In this document: positions 1 through 7,488 of the stretch, piece after piece | How positions within the stretch are numbered: position 1 is the stretch's first letter | Layout: the number at the start of each line of letters is the position of its first letter | DNA from: JACQCF01 sp043742785 | GTDB lineage: Bacteria > Omnitrophota > Gorgyraeia > Zapsychrales > Fredricksoniimonadaceae | Reading direction: 5' to 3' | NCBI GenBank assembly: GCA_043742785.1 | Contig: JAYTXU010000066.1 | Location: 1 to 8,998 of the forward strand | Length of the DNA stretch: 8,998 nucleotides | Translations under genes and position numbers: made by a program | The notes under the pieces: generated by a model | Told to the model about the DNA's origin: nothing | Databases searched by the model: none | Seen by the model: only the letters and a program-made list of their open reading frames with translations

Positions 1-2327
1 ACACTTTTAGCCCTCACATCCATTCTATAAAAACCTTCCTTATCTGTTACAACCTGTCGATCTCCTGCATTAATCTTAACCAATGGAATACCTTGTTCGC
101 CTTTATCATAACGACCATTCCCATCTTGATCCTTATAAACATGGCCCCTGATAGCCCCATGAGGATCCCATCCTCTAGTTAAAACATCAAAACTCAACCG
201 AAGACCAAATCGCAAATCAAGATCAGTATACGTAAAATTCCCATCTGACTTAGGCCACACCCTACGACTCCTAGCGTCAAAAAAAAGATTAGCATCATTA
301 ACAGGATTATAAGAAAACCCTAACGACAAACCAGCACTGTCCTCTCCTGACAAATAACTAGTTGTCCCACTCGCTCCTGATTCTGTACGATAGAACATAT
401 CAAAATTACCAGAAACCTTATTTGTCAGTTGTTGGCTAAAGTAGAAACCTGTGTTAAAAACATTAGGGTTAATATTATTCCCTGAATCTATTTCATGAAT
501 CCAAGAATCTTCAAAATTTGCATATACTGACAAATTATTAATTAACGGTATTTGAATACCCGTCAAAGCGGCATACCGATCATAAGCGGATGAACTGGAG
601 AACTCGTAACGTGTTCTTTGTAAAGCACCACCAAAATAGATATTCGTATTCTTAAAACCTAAAAGATTAATAGCCCTAGATATTCTTTGATCTAATCCAA
701 TATTTATTCTAGGAGAAATCTCACCTGGAGTATGAACATAATACATACTTGTATCTGACCAAAACTTCTTAATTAACGGCATCCGTAGACGTGCGGAAAG
801 GTCATAATTGAGAGCTTCTGGATCATTAGGATTAGAAAATAAGTATTCCCTATAGACATTCACAACAGTCTGTTCAGTAACGTTCTGCCCATCAACATTT
901 GTAGTCCATATCACCCCCACCTCTCCTTGATTAGATGGCAATGCAGTAACTGTAGTGAAATTCTTATTCGTTTGTCTAAAATTAAGCGCTGTGGTAAAAG
1001 ACTTGTTCTGCCACTTTATACCTGCTAAAGATGCATTGTGATGATCTCCTTCTGCAAATTCACCATTTAAAAGCACATTTAAAATCTTCTTACGAGCCTC
1101 AACAGAATAAACTTTTTTAGTTAAATAATTCTCGTGTTGTGACCCAAAACCTTCAGCAACATTCAAAGATATTTGATTATCTTGATCCTTAGGAAATAAG
1201 GTTAATTGATAGGCATCAATATAAGATTTTATATTAGCCGAAGAAGTTTGAGACAAGGTCGCAAAATATGATTTCTTTTGCCCATAGCTAAAAGATAATC
1301 CCACCATATCACGAAGAATATTAATGTCTCCAAAAACCCCATTTAAACGCGTATTAGGCAATGTCAAAGGTGATAAAGACCTATTCGCATCAAAGACACG
1401 CACATTAAAATCACTCGTCCCTTCAACAGGTATACGATTTAGTCCTAATGTGTACGATGAAATACTTGATTTTCCACTCAAATTCTCTTCACTCAAAGAT
1501 GAATCAAAATAACCATAAGGAGTTTGTCCGGTCAAAGCAAATGTTTGCAAAAAACTATAACTTTGTCTTTTTAGATCTTCATTCTTTAGACCGTAATAAT
1601 AAGTATCCCAATCATTAGAATAAGAAAATCTAAAAGGAGCCTCATGTTCTTTTGATTTTGAACCACTGTTGCTTTGTGAATTATGAACTTCAGGAAAAAC
1701 AATTCCTACATAAATCGTCCGCCTGCCATCATCATCCCAAACATTTAGAAAAGTACCTCCATATCGAAGAGCTTTAATAATAATCTGATTGTGATCAATC
1801 TTCTCCACATTAATAAACCCCTCATCCATAGCTAGAAATCTTTTAATATTCTTAACCTGAATAATAATAGAAGAATCGTAAATAAGTCGTATGGAAGGTC
1901 TAATAGGATTTGAATTCATAATTTCATCTAAAGAAATTGTCTTTATCTCGCTACCATTACCGGAAGACTTAATATCCACATTACCAAGAACTAAAGGAGA
2001 GACATTTTTCTTTTGATCAATTCTTAAAGAAGTTGGCTTAACTATAACCTTTTTTATCTTAACATCCCCACCAGCTTCATCTAAAGCCCTCTGCACAGCT
2101 TCCATGCGATCTAGTTCTAAATCTATCGGAGAATTAAAATTACGAAAAGCAAAAGAGGATGTATTTCTTTCTTTTGTTGAAGGGGTATATTCTAAGACCG
2201 TGGGTGTTGAAACAGCTTTAGGAAGATAAAGATATCCCCCTCCAGAGAGTTCATTCGCATAAATCTGAGTGGATACAATGACCGTTGAAAAAAAGACGTT
2301 TAAACATGCAAACCTTTTAAGGAACAT
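1..2327 (-). CDS. Usher-like outer-membrane beta-barrel protein with pilus-N domain (3' end outside window)
   Basis: This is probably the outer-membrane assembly platform for the pilus-like fibre encoded upstream. It has 775 complete codons and no stop before the left edge; I checked the frame line by line over most of its length. Residues 1-24 form a signal peptide ending QIYA. Residues 143-212 match the pilus-formation N-terminal domain of CpaC/RcpA secretins: RPSIRL, then GGTFLNVWDDDGRRTIYV. Residues about 228-715 are alternating aromatic/polar strands typical of a beta-barrel. Residues 726-775 contain an SdrD/Cna-B-like calcium loop (YKDQDGNGRYDKGE) followed by VVTDKEGFYR. I see no secretin core. 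The ATG at 2327 gives the signal peptide, lies 9 bp after the chaperone stop and has no clear Shine-Dalgarno, so translation may be coupled. The barrel and pilus-N domain are seen; the usher role is inferred from the chaperone and pilin neighbours. It could instead be another kind of secretion porin. Confidence 0.75.
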   Translation of the reverse strand, partial: MFLKRFACLNVFFSTVIVSTQIYANELSGGGYLYLPKAVSTPTVLEYTPSTKERNTSSFAFRNFNSPIDLELDRMEAVQRALDEAGGDVKIKKVIVKPTSLRIDQKKNVSPLVLGNVDIKSSGNGSEIKTISLDEIMNSNPIRPSIRLIYDSSIIIQVKNIKRFLAMDEGFINVEKIDHNQIIIKALRYGGTFLNVWDDDGRRTIYVGIVFPEVHNSQSNSGSKSKEHEAPFRFSYSNDWDTYYYGLKNEDLKRQSYSFLQTFALTGQTPYGYFDSSLSEENLSGKSSISSYTLGLNRIPVEGTSDFNVRVFDANRSLSPLTLPNTRLNGVFGDINILRDMVGLSFSYGQKKSYFATLSQTSSANIKSYIDAYQLTLFPKDQDNQISLNVAEGFGSQHENYLTKKVYSVEARKKILNVLLNGEFAEGDHHNASLAGIKWQNKSFTTALNFRQTNKNFTTVTALPSNQGEVGVIWTTNVDGQNVTEQTVVNVYREYLFSNPNDPEALNYDLSARLRMPLIKKFWSDTSMYYVHTPGEISPRINIGLDQRISRAINLLGFKNTNIYFGGALQRTRYEFSSSSAYDRYAALTGIQIPLINNLSVYANFEDSWIHEIDSGNNINPNVFNTGFYFSQQLTNKVSGNFDMFYRTESGASGTTSYLSGEDSAGLSLGFSYNPVNDANLFFDARSRRVWPKSDGNFTYTDLDLRFGLRLSFDVLTRGWDPHGAIRGHVYKDQDGNGRYDKGEQGIPLVKINAGDRQVVTDKEGFYRMDVRAKS

Positions 2328-2336
2328 AATTCATGA

Positions 2337-3140
2337 TTAATTCTGGGAAACTTCAACACTGAGCTGTCCTGAGGCATCTTTTGTTAAACCTATTTCCTTG
2401 GTTGTAACGTTCTCGTCACCTAAATCTATATTCATGACTATTGAATAATGCCCTGAAGGTAAATCATCAGGTACAGGTAGTTCCCAGGATGCGGTTTTTT
2501 CTGCTGGAACATATAACTTTTTTAATTCTCCGCGATCCTTAACCATCCCCCCTTCCTCCATAATGTAATATACCATTCGGGGAATTAAGGTCACCTTAGC
2601 TTCATTAATAAAATCACCTGATAAATTCTGACCTTTAATCTCGATCTTATCTATAGAAGCCTTTATAAAGGCATCCTTAGGTTCGATAAAAAACAAACAC
2701 CCCACTCTAGTAACAATATCCAAACCAGAAACATCCTTAACCTTAACTCCTGTATTTTCAAAAAACAACACACCATAATACCCACCATTGATTTCACTAG
2801 GAACGCTAATACTATAATCAATCTTTTGCTTCCCGTAAGGAGGCAACGTTACCTCTTGAGGAGAAAAGTTAACCCACTGGCTTGCTGAAGCTGGCCCCAC
2901 CCCAGCTGGATAGAAATTCTTCGACCCATCATAAGGTGCTTGATATTGAAAATCTTCCCAATAAACTCTGCCATGAACCTCATCTGCAGATGTATTAGAA
3001 ACTGTGATTACTTTATTAATGCGTTCTCCTCCAACAACAGCCAAAACAACTTTTCCCTCTTCGAGATAAAGCTGAGCTTTGGCTATCGTTGGAAAAAGAA
3101 TACATAACAAAAATAAAATATTAAACGCAACACTACGCAC
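2337..3140 (-). CDS. Periplasmic pilus-assembly chaperone-like protein (PapD-like/Ig-fold)
   Basis: This is a 267-residue exported protein, probably the periplasmic chaperone that holds the subunits encoded upstream. Residues 1-22 are a signal peptide ending AKA before QLYLEEG. Residues 23 to about 135 form a first Ig-like domain with the order typical of PapD and DUF916-type domains: a strand with VITVSNTS, a W/P-rich middle (WVNFSPQEVTLPPYGKQKI), then the closing strand GGYYGVLFFEN. A second beta-rich domain follows (about 150-262), containing ASWELPVPDDLPSGHYSIVM. The length is slightly above the 230-250 residues usual for PapD chaperones. The start is GTG at 3140, chosen because AAGGAG stands five bases upstream (3146-3151) and it gives a complete signal peptide. 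It lies 16 bp after the pilin stop and 9 bp before the barrel gene. The fold is seen from pattern only; the chaperone role comes from context. Confidence 0.7.
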   Translation of the reverse strand: MRSVAFNILFLLCILFPTIAKAQLYLEEGKVVLAVVGGERINKVITVSNTSADEVHGRVYWEDFQYQAPYDGSKNFYPAGVGPASASQWVNFSPQEVTLPPYGKQKIDYSISVPSEINGGYYGVLFFENTGVKVKDVSGLDIVTRVGCLFFIEPKDAFIKASIDKIEIKGQNLSGDFINEAKVTLIPRMVYYIMEEGGMVKDRGELKKLYVPAEKTASWELPVPDDLPSGHYSIVMNIDLGDENVTTKEIGLTKDASGQLSVEVSQN

Positions 3141-3145
3141 AAATT

Positions 3146-3151
3146 CTCCTT
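3146..3151 (-). promoter_or_regulatory. Ribosome binding site of the chaperone gene
   Basis: A perfect AAGGAG on the minus strand stands five bases before a GTG codon. It decides in favour of the GTG start at 3140, because no in-frame ATG gives a full signal peptide. Confidence 0.8.
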
Positions 3152-3156
3152 AAATC

Positions 3157-3783
3157 TTAAACAACAGTTCCTGTAATAAGTAACGAGCCCGCATATGAAC
3201 CCGCTTTATCTGCTCCACTAAAAACTTCAGCACCAGCAGGTTCGCCAGCAGCTGTAGGATCAGTCTCAACACCCAGATATAAACGAAAATATCCAGCCCC
3301 TACTTCAGCAGATGTAACTGATTCTTGAGTAGTAAGACTGTTAAGTAATTTCTTACCATGTGTCGCTAAAACAGTCTCTGTGGTACCTACAACCTTAACA
3401 AAGGTTGCTGTGGATTTGTAACCTAAACCATGAGTAGAACCACCTACTACATTATTAGGATTATTTCCTTCCGTATACTTAACAGTAACACTAGTAGAAC
3501 CACCACCACCAGAAGGGCCTACACTGATAGCAAAATAATGATTTGGCACAAAGATAGCATTAGTCGTATCAAAGGTCATTGGATCAAAACTTAATGATGT
3601 TCCTAAAACGGTTGTGAATACATTAGTAGTTGAATTCACACTAGAAGCAACAATACTAACCCCTGTTGCAGCTGGAACAACAGCAGAAACATTAAAGGTT
3701 TGTGACCCTGTTACAGCCATTGAAACCCCTGGGAAACCTATTAAAAAGGCTCCTATTAAAGACAACTTCAACATTTTCTCCAT
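3157..3783 (-). CDS. Secreted pilin-like major subunit, cysteine-free
   Basis: This is a 208-residue exported protein, probably the major fibre subunit. Residues 1-23 are a signal peptide (MEKMLKLS, hydrophobic core, cleavage after SMA). The mature protein starts with an alternating strand, GSQTFNVSAVVPAATGV, rich in Thr, Val and Ser. It has a Gly run near residue 93 and ends AGSYAGSLLITGTVV. It contains no cysteine. An N-terminal donor-strand-like segment plus a C-terminal G-Y-x-G-x-L-x-x-T strand is the layout of alpha (CS1/CooA-type) and spore-coat-U-like pilins; the absence of cysteine fits the former better. The ATG at 3783 is preceded by AAGGAG with a 6-base spacer. The gene follows the three-domain protein by 24 bp and precedes the chaperone by 16 bp. 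The family call rests on fold pattern and context, not on close identity. Confidence 0.68.
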   Translation of the reverse strand: MEKMLKLSLIGAFLIGFPGVSMAVTGSQTFNVSAVVPAATGVSIVASSVNSTTNVFTTVLGTSLSFDPMTFDTTNAIFVPNHYFAISVGPSGGGGSTSVTVKYTEGNNPNNVVGGSTHGLGYKSTATFVKVVGTTETVLATHGKKLLNSLTTQESVTSAEVGAGYFRLYLGVETDPTAAGEPAGAEVFSGADKAGSYAGSLLITGTVV

Positions 3784-3789
3784 TTTATT

Positions 3790-3795
3790 CTCCTT
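3790..3795 (-). promoter_or_regulatory. Ribosome binding site of the pilin gene
   Basis: AAGGAG on the minus strand stands six bases before the ATG at 3783. It supports this ATG over the internal Met at residue 4. The gene before it in the operon lacks such a site, which suggests higher translation of the pilin. Confidence 0.8.
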
Positions 3796-3807
3796 TGTTA
3801 ATTGTTA

Positions 3808-5193
3808 TTAATTCTGATTGAGTGAAAATTTTAATGGGGCTACAAAATTCCCCGGATTCATATCAAAATAACCTTTTAATTGATAAATCACAGTCAACTC
3901 GACCGGACTGCCTTGCGCATCAGAATAATAAATGGGATACTCTCCCTTTTCTGTTGTCGAGAAATCTGCATATTTTGTGTGCCCTTTTTGATTAGTGCTC
4001 AGATCAACTTTAAAATTAAAATATTTTCTATCAAATTCTTTACCCTTCTCATTAGTCATTACTGAAGTCATGTTTTGTAAAACCTGATAAGGTTTATGCA
4101 AATTGCTACGAACCGTAACCAATACTTGTTTTTCTTGAGCTGGTGAAGAAGCTAAAACATGCCCAAAACTAATTCCTTCAGAAGGCAATATTACATCAAT
4201 CGTAAACAGAGGCTGAACCTCATATTCAACATCAATAGAGAACTCCTGATGATTACTTCCAGATTCCACGATATATCTTACCTGACCCTTATAAAGACCA
4301 GCATCTATTTGCTGTATTCTTTCAGAATTAACTAAAAAATAAACTGCAAACTCATCCTCATTAGCACTACCTGAATATAAAAGAACTCTAGAACGCCCCA
4401 AAGAACCATCTCCTGAACGTATATTAGGTCCGCCATTACCTTGTACACTAACCCTTATGGCATCTAAGGGAATATCTGTTCCTCTTTCATTAACAGGAAC
4501 AGACACAAATTCTTGATAAATCTTTATTTCCTCTGCTCCATTATTTGAGAAAGATACCTTAACAAAATCTGCTCTTTCTTCAGAAACATCTGTATCCTTA
4601 ATGTGCACGCGTTTACTCTCATGATCCCCAACAACAGAAACCTGTATTTGCCCACCTTTATTATCTAAAGTAAAATCAACAATTGTTTCATTTTGATCGC
4701 CAGCTCCTAAAGACCGAACCGTAAAAAGAACCTTACCTCTGAAATTGCCACTTCCGCTAATTAACTCCGGTGAAGCGTTATAAGCAACACCAAAAGAATC
4801 GCTCTCCCCACCTTGGCCAGAGGTATAAATTAACTGCTCGCTATAACTTAGATGATCAACATTTTGCAAATATAAAGTGCCTGAAGTATTCGAACTAGGT
4901 AATGTTACTGTTTCAATAGCAGATAAATTCAACGATTGTCCCTTTTCGTTAGTAATAGGCTCAAATACTCTTTGGAATACCTGATATTGCTTCCCCCCAT
5001 TAGAACTAACTCTAATCTGTAACTGTCTAGTATTCTTTAACCCTGGAGACACTCGATCAAATCTTATTCCACTTCCTCCATCAATAGAATTAACACTCAA
5101 AGAGACGTTCGCATATACGCTTGGCGTTAGAAAACAGAAAATCAACAGCAAACAAAAGAAAAGAGATGGTTTTAAATAAACAATTTTTATCAT
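3808..5193 (-). CDS. Secreted three-domain Ig/pilin-like protein, candidate tip or minor subunit
   Basis: This 461-residue exported protein is the first gene of the pilus-like operon. I do not recognise a named family. Residues 1-28 are a signal peptide ending VYA. The rest is three related beta-rich domains (about 42-160, 195-310, 340-459). Each holds a strand-turn motif: YQVFQRVFEPITNEKG at 70-85, IYQEFVSVPVNERG at 225-238 and YQVLQNMTSVMTNEKG at 369-384. Domains 1 and 3 also share GI-F--V then V-SN--K-YQV. The first two close with FRGKVLFTV (151-159) and YKGQVRYIV (301-309), recalling the pilin's YAGSLLITG; domain 3 ends more weakly in FVAPLKFSL. Position and secretion suggest a tip adhesin, minor pilin or a built-in multi-subunit stalk. 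It could also be a second chaperone-like protein. The ATG at 5193 has only a weak AAG upstream. Confidence is high for the gene and low for the role. Confidence 0.6.
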   Translation of the reverse strand: MIKIVYLKPSLFFCLLLIFCFLTPSVYANVSLSVNSIDGGSGIRFDRVSPGLKNTRQLQIRVSSNGGKQYQVFQRVFEPITNEKGQSLNLSAIETVTLPSSNTSGTLYLQNVDHLSYSEQLIYTSGQGGESDSFGVAYNASPELISGSGNFRGKVLFTVRSLGAGDQNETIVDFTLDNKGGQIQVSVVGDHESKRVHIKDTDVSEERADFVKVSFSNNGAEEIKIYQEFVSVPVNERGTDIPLDAIRVSVQGNGGPNIRSGDGSLGRSRVLLYSGSANEDEFAVYFLVNSERIQQIDAGLYKGQVRYIVESGSNHQEFSIDVEYEVQPLFTIDVILPSEGISFGHVLASSPAQEKQVLVTVRSNLHKPYQVLQNMTSVMTNEKGKEFDRKYFNFKVDLSTNQKGHTKYADFSTTEKGEYPIYYSDAQGSPVELTVIYQLKGYFDMNPGNFVAPLKFSLNQN

Positions 5194-5207
5194 CTTATTT
5201 TGAGAAA

Positions 5208-5213
5208 ATTATA
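5208..5213 (-). promoter_or_regulatory. Possible -10 box of the pilus-like operon
   Basis: TATAAT on the minus strand lies 14 bases before the ATG at 5193, which would leave a leader of only a few bases. No good -35 hexamer sits 16-18 bases upstream. In such AT-rich DNA this could be chance. Confidence 0.3.
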
Positions 5214-5236
5214 AACAGACTTTTGTACGTTAATTA

Positions 5237-5246
5237 GGGGAACCCC
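5237..5246. promoter_or_regulatory. GGGGAACCCC palindrome, candidate operator
   Basis: A perfect 10-bp palindrome, with flanking TT and AA one base out on each side, stands out in an AT-rich spacer. It lies 44-53 bases upstream of the first operon gene and 24 bases upstream of the candidate -10 box, where an operator or activator site would be expected. The binding protein is unknown. Confidence 0.35.
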
Positions 5247-5405
5247 AAAATAACAAATTTTTCATCCTACAAACAACATAAGCATTTCATAAAATCTTGA
5301 GATAATGTAAGTATGGCATATTTCTTATAAAAATGCAAATCTCTAAACCCATTAACTGCTTATGGTTAGGTTTAAGATAAATAAAATCTTTATATTTACC
5401 ATCTC

Positions 5406-5411
5406 TATAAT
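5406..5411 (+). promoter_or_regulatory. Possible -10 box of the flavoprotein gene
   Basis: TATAAT lies 21 bases upstream of the ATG at 5433. There is no recognisable -35 hexamer at normal spacing and no Shine-Dalgarno between this box and the start, so the call is weak. Confidence 0.3.
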
Positions 5412-5432
5412 TAAGCATAAAATACATTCTCT

Positions 5433-6614
5433 ATGATCAACAAAAATTTCAGCATAGATATTATCATCATTGGCGCAGGAGCCGCTGGCCTCATGTGTGC
5501 CATAGAAGCTAGTAAACGAGGCCGAGCTGTCATCGTTCTAGAACACAATTCCAGTGTAGGCAAGAAAATACGTATTTCTGGTGGCGGACGATGTAACTTC
5601 ACCAATCTTCACACCAAGGCAGATAATTACCTATCCTCCAATCCCCATTTTTCTAAATCAGCCCTTGCCTGCTATACCCCAAGAGACTTCTGTTCCTTAG
5701 TCAATAAATACAAAATTCCTTTTCATGAGAAAAAACTAGGACAACTTTTCTGTGATACTAGCTCACAAAACATTATTGATTTACTTAAAAAAGAATGCAG
5801 TGAGCATGGAGTTAGAATTTTTCTAGAAACCAAAATTACAGATATTACTAAAAACACCTTTTTTACTCTTTTAACCACACAAGGATCATTTGAATGCCAA
5901 AGCTTGATTATTGCCTGTGGTGGTCTTTCTATTCCAACCTTGGGAGCAACAAGTCTGGGCTATGATATTGCCAAACAATTTAATGTTAAGATCAATCCCT
6001 GCCGACCAGGTTTAGTTCCATTAACACTCAAAGACAAAGACATAAGTATCTTTAAAGAACTCTCTGGGGTTTCTCTTGATAGCATTGTCTCTTTTGAAAA
6101 TATTTCTTTTCGTGAAAACACCCTCTTTACCCATAAAGGATTAAGTGGACCTGCGATCCTCCAAATATCTTCATACTGGCAGCCTAAGAAGGCTATTCAT
6201 ATCAATCTTCTTCCAGATAAAGATATGAGCATTCTTTTAAAAAACAATCAATCCTCTAAGATTTCTCTTAAGAATTTTCTTAAAAATCATCTCCCCTCTC
6301 GATTAACCGAGATTCTTTGCGACCACTTTTTAGAAAATAAGCCGCTTAACAGCTATTCCCTGGATCAATTACATAGAATTGGCAAGAAACTAAACCATTG
6401 GGAATTTATACCCCAAGGAACCGAAGGATACGCCAAAGCAGAAGTTACCGTCGGTGGAATCGATACGAATGAACTTTCCTCAAAAACAATGGAAGTAAAG
6501 AAAGTCCCAGGACTGTATTTCATTGGTGAAGTGGTTGATGTGACAGGTCATTTGGGAGGGTTTAATTTTCAATGGGCCTGGGGTTCTGGTTATGCCGCTG
6601 GTCAATATGCATAA
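5433..6614 (+). CDS. HI0933/BaiN-family FAD-dependent oxidoreductase
   Basis: This is a cytosolic flavoprotein of 393 residues, the usual length for the HI0933-like (YhiN/BaiN) family. The Rossmann FAD-binding motif GAGAAG is at 14-19, followed by the family signature GKKIRISGGGRCNFTN at 43-58. ACGG at 161-164 marks the second nucleotide-binding stretch, and LFTHKGLSGPA at 231-241 and AEVTVGGI at 336-343 are family blocks. The C-terminal FAD-contact region is at 360-386 (GLYFIGEVVDVTGHLGG, then FQWAWGSG). No key motif is missing. The physiological substrate is not known for most members; BaiN itself acts on bile-acid intermediates, which should not be assumed here. The ATG at 5433 places GAGAAG at the expected distance, though no Shine-Dalgarno is visible. 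It is divergent from the pilus-like operon and its last 13 bases overlap the convergent pseudouridine synthase gene. Nothing links it to the pilus. Confidence 0.9.
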   Translation: MINKNFSIDIIIIGAGAAGLMCAIEASKRGRAVIVLEHNSSVGKKIRISGGGRCNFTNLHTKADNYLSSNPHFSKSALACYTPRDFCSLVNKYKIPFHEKKLGQLFCDTSSQNIIDLLKKECSEHGVRIFLETKITDITKNTFFTLLTTQGSFECQSLIIACGGLSIPTLGATSLGYDIAKQFNVKINPCRPGLVPLTLKDKDISIFKELSGVSLDSIVSFENISFRENTLFTHKGLSGPAILQISSYWQPKKAIHINLLPDKDMSILLKNNQSSKISLKNFLKNHLPSRLTEILCDHFLENKPLNSYSLDQLHRIGKKLNHWEFIPQGTEGYAKAEVTVGGIDTNELSSKTMEVKKVPGLYFIGEVVDVTGHLGGFNFQWAWGSGYAAGQYA

Positions 6615-7306
6615 TCAACCAATTTTCTAAAATAATCTGGCACCTTTGCGCAAAAGGCAAGCCTTTCCTTATTAAAAGGATGATTAAAAGAAATCGCTTG
6701 AGAATGAAGAGCTAAATACTTATATCTTTTGTCAATTTTTCCATACTTCTCATCTCCCACCACAGGATAGCCTTGATCAGCCAAATGAACACGGATTTGA
6801 TTTTTCCTTCCCGTAAGCAAATTAATCTTTAACAAACTAAATTGACCTGTTTCTTTAAGTACATCATACTCCGTGTGAGACAACTTCCCATTCCTCTTAT
6901 CATCGACCGAATGCATCACGTAGTCATCATCTTCTACCAAATAACTTGAAATTGTTCCTGATTTTCTAGCTAATCGTCCATAAACAATCGCATAATAAGT
7001 CTTAACGGTACTCTTCCAGTTATCTTTAAGAAAAGTCTGCACCCCTTCGCTTTTTGCAAAAATTAATACACCTGAAGTATCTTGATCAAGACGATGAACA
7101 ACATAAACACATTTTCGTGATCTAGAATTCCCCTTACGTACATACTGATTAAGAGCATAATGGATGGTGTTCACCCTCTCCCATGCGGCGCCAACTGTTA
7201 AAAAGCCAGGAGTTTTATTTCCCACAAGAATGTCTCTATCTTCGTATAGGATCTCAAAACCTTTAGGCTGATATTTCTTAGGTGTTTTTCTTGTCTCAAG
7301 CATCAT
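6602..7306 (-). CDS. RluA-family RNA pseudouridine synthase
   Basis: This enzyme isomerises uridine to pseudouridine in rRNA or tRNA. With the start at 7306 the protein has 234 residues. The catalytic motif HRLDQDTSG is at 71-79, with the catalytic Asp in HRLD, and the second RluA block GRKNQIRVHL is at 166-175, followed by GYPVVGDEKYG. The N-terminal block FEILYEDRDILVGNKTPG is also typical. There is no S4 domain, so it belongs to the short RluA-type group; the target uridine cannot be told. The frame remains open to an ATG at 7381 with AGGA upstream, but that ATG sits in the loop of a terminator hairpin, and the extra 25 residues do not resemble the family. The Met codons at 7306 and 7303 immediately precede the conserved region. 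Its 3' end overlaps the flavoprotein gene by 13 bp. Confidence 0.88.
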   Translation of the reverse strand: MMLETRKTPKKYQPKGFEILYEDRDILVGNKTPGFLTVGAAWERVNTIHYALNQYVRKGNSRSRKCVYVVHRLDQDTSGVLIFAKSEGVQTFLKDNWKSTVKTYYAIVYGRLARKSGTISSYLVEDDDYVMHSVDDKRNGKLSHTEYDVLKETGQFSLLKINLLTGRKNQIRVHLADQGYPVVGDEKYGKIDKRYKYLALHSQAISFNHPFNKERLAFCAKVPDYFRKLVDYAY

Positions 7307-7353
7307 ATTTTCTTGGAATGTACTAATTATTGCAGAATAACAAACTAAGGAAT

Positions 7354-7403
7354 AAAAAAACGGCGTGGACATGTCGAACATATGAAACCATCCTGATCCA
7401 CGC
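7354..7403 (-). terminator. Intrinsic terminator downstream of the TPR gene
   Basis: On the minus strand GCGTGGA (7403-7397) pairs with TCCACGC (7369-7363). An inner ATGT-TCG-ACAT hairpin lies in the loop. After CG the stem is followed by seven T (7360-7354). It ends transcription of the TPR and YfhO-remnant genes and separates them from the pseudouridine synthase. Confidence 0.75.
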
Positions 7404-7488
7404 TTTCAAATTTTAGTTACTATATCATAATTATAGCAAAACAGATATAAAAGTTCGAACAGAATTTCTTTAACCTTAATGTTAGTGC

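Larger units (their letters stand above)
5194..5432. other. Divergent noncoding spacer between the pilus-like operon and the flavoprotein gene
   Basis: These 239 AT-rich bases contain no credible gene. They must hold the start signals of the minus-strand operon and of the plus-strand flavoprotein gene. The visible structure is the palindrome at 5237-5246, TATAAT boxes facing both ways, and an imperfect inverted repeat at 5316-5336 (8-bp arms, one mismatch). I see no riboswitch or small RNA that I could support. Confidence 0.6.

Noticed and set aside
1324..1512. Plus-strand 62-codon open frame
   Set aside because: It lies wholly antisense to the barrel gene, has no ribosome site and no recognisable protein pattern.
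3614..4065. Two plus-strand open frames of 61-65 codons (3614-3811 and 3880-4065)
   Set aside because: Both are antisense shadows of the pilin and three-domain genes, with compositions explained by the opposite strand.
2337..5193. WxL/DUF916 cell-wall system as an alternative reading of the chaperone-like and neighbouring genes
   Set aside because: There is no WxL motif and the operon includes an outer-membrane barrel, so a Gram-positive surface system does not fit.
5297..5330. TTGAGA with downstream TTATAA as a plus-strand promoter
   Set aside because: The spacing (22 bases) is too long and the boxes are common by chance in AT-rich DNA.
5411..5605. Minus-strand 64-codon open frame
   Set aside because: It is antisense to the FAD-binding start of the flavoprotein gene, and its sequence is a mirror of the GAGAAG region.
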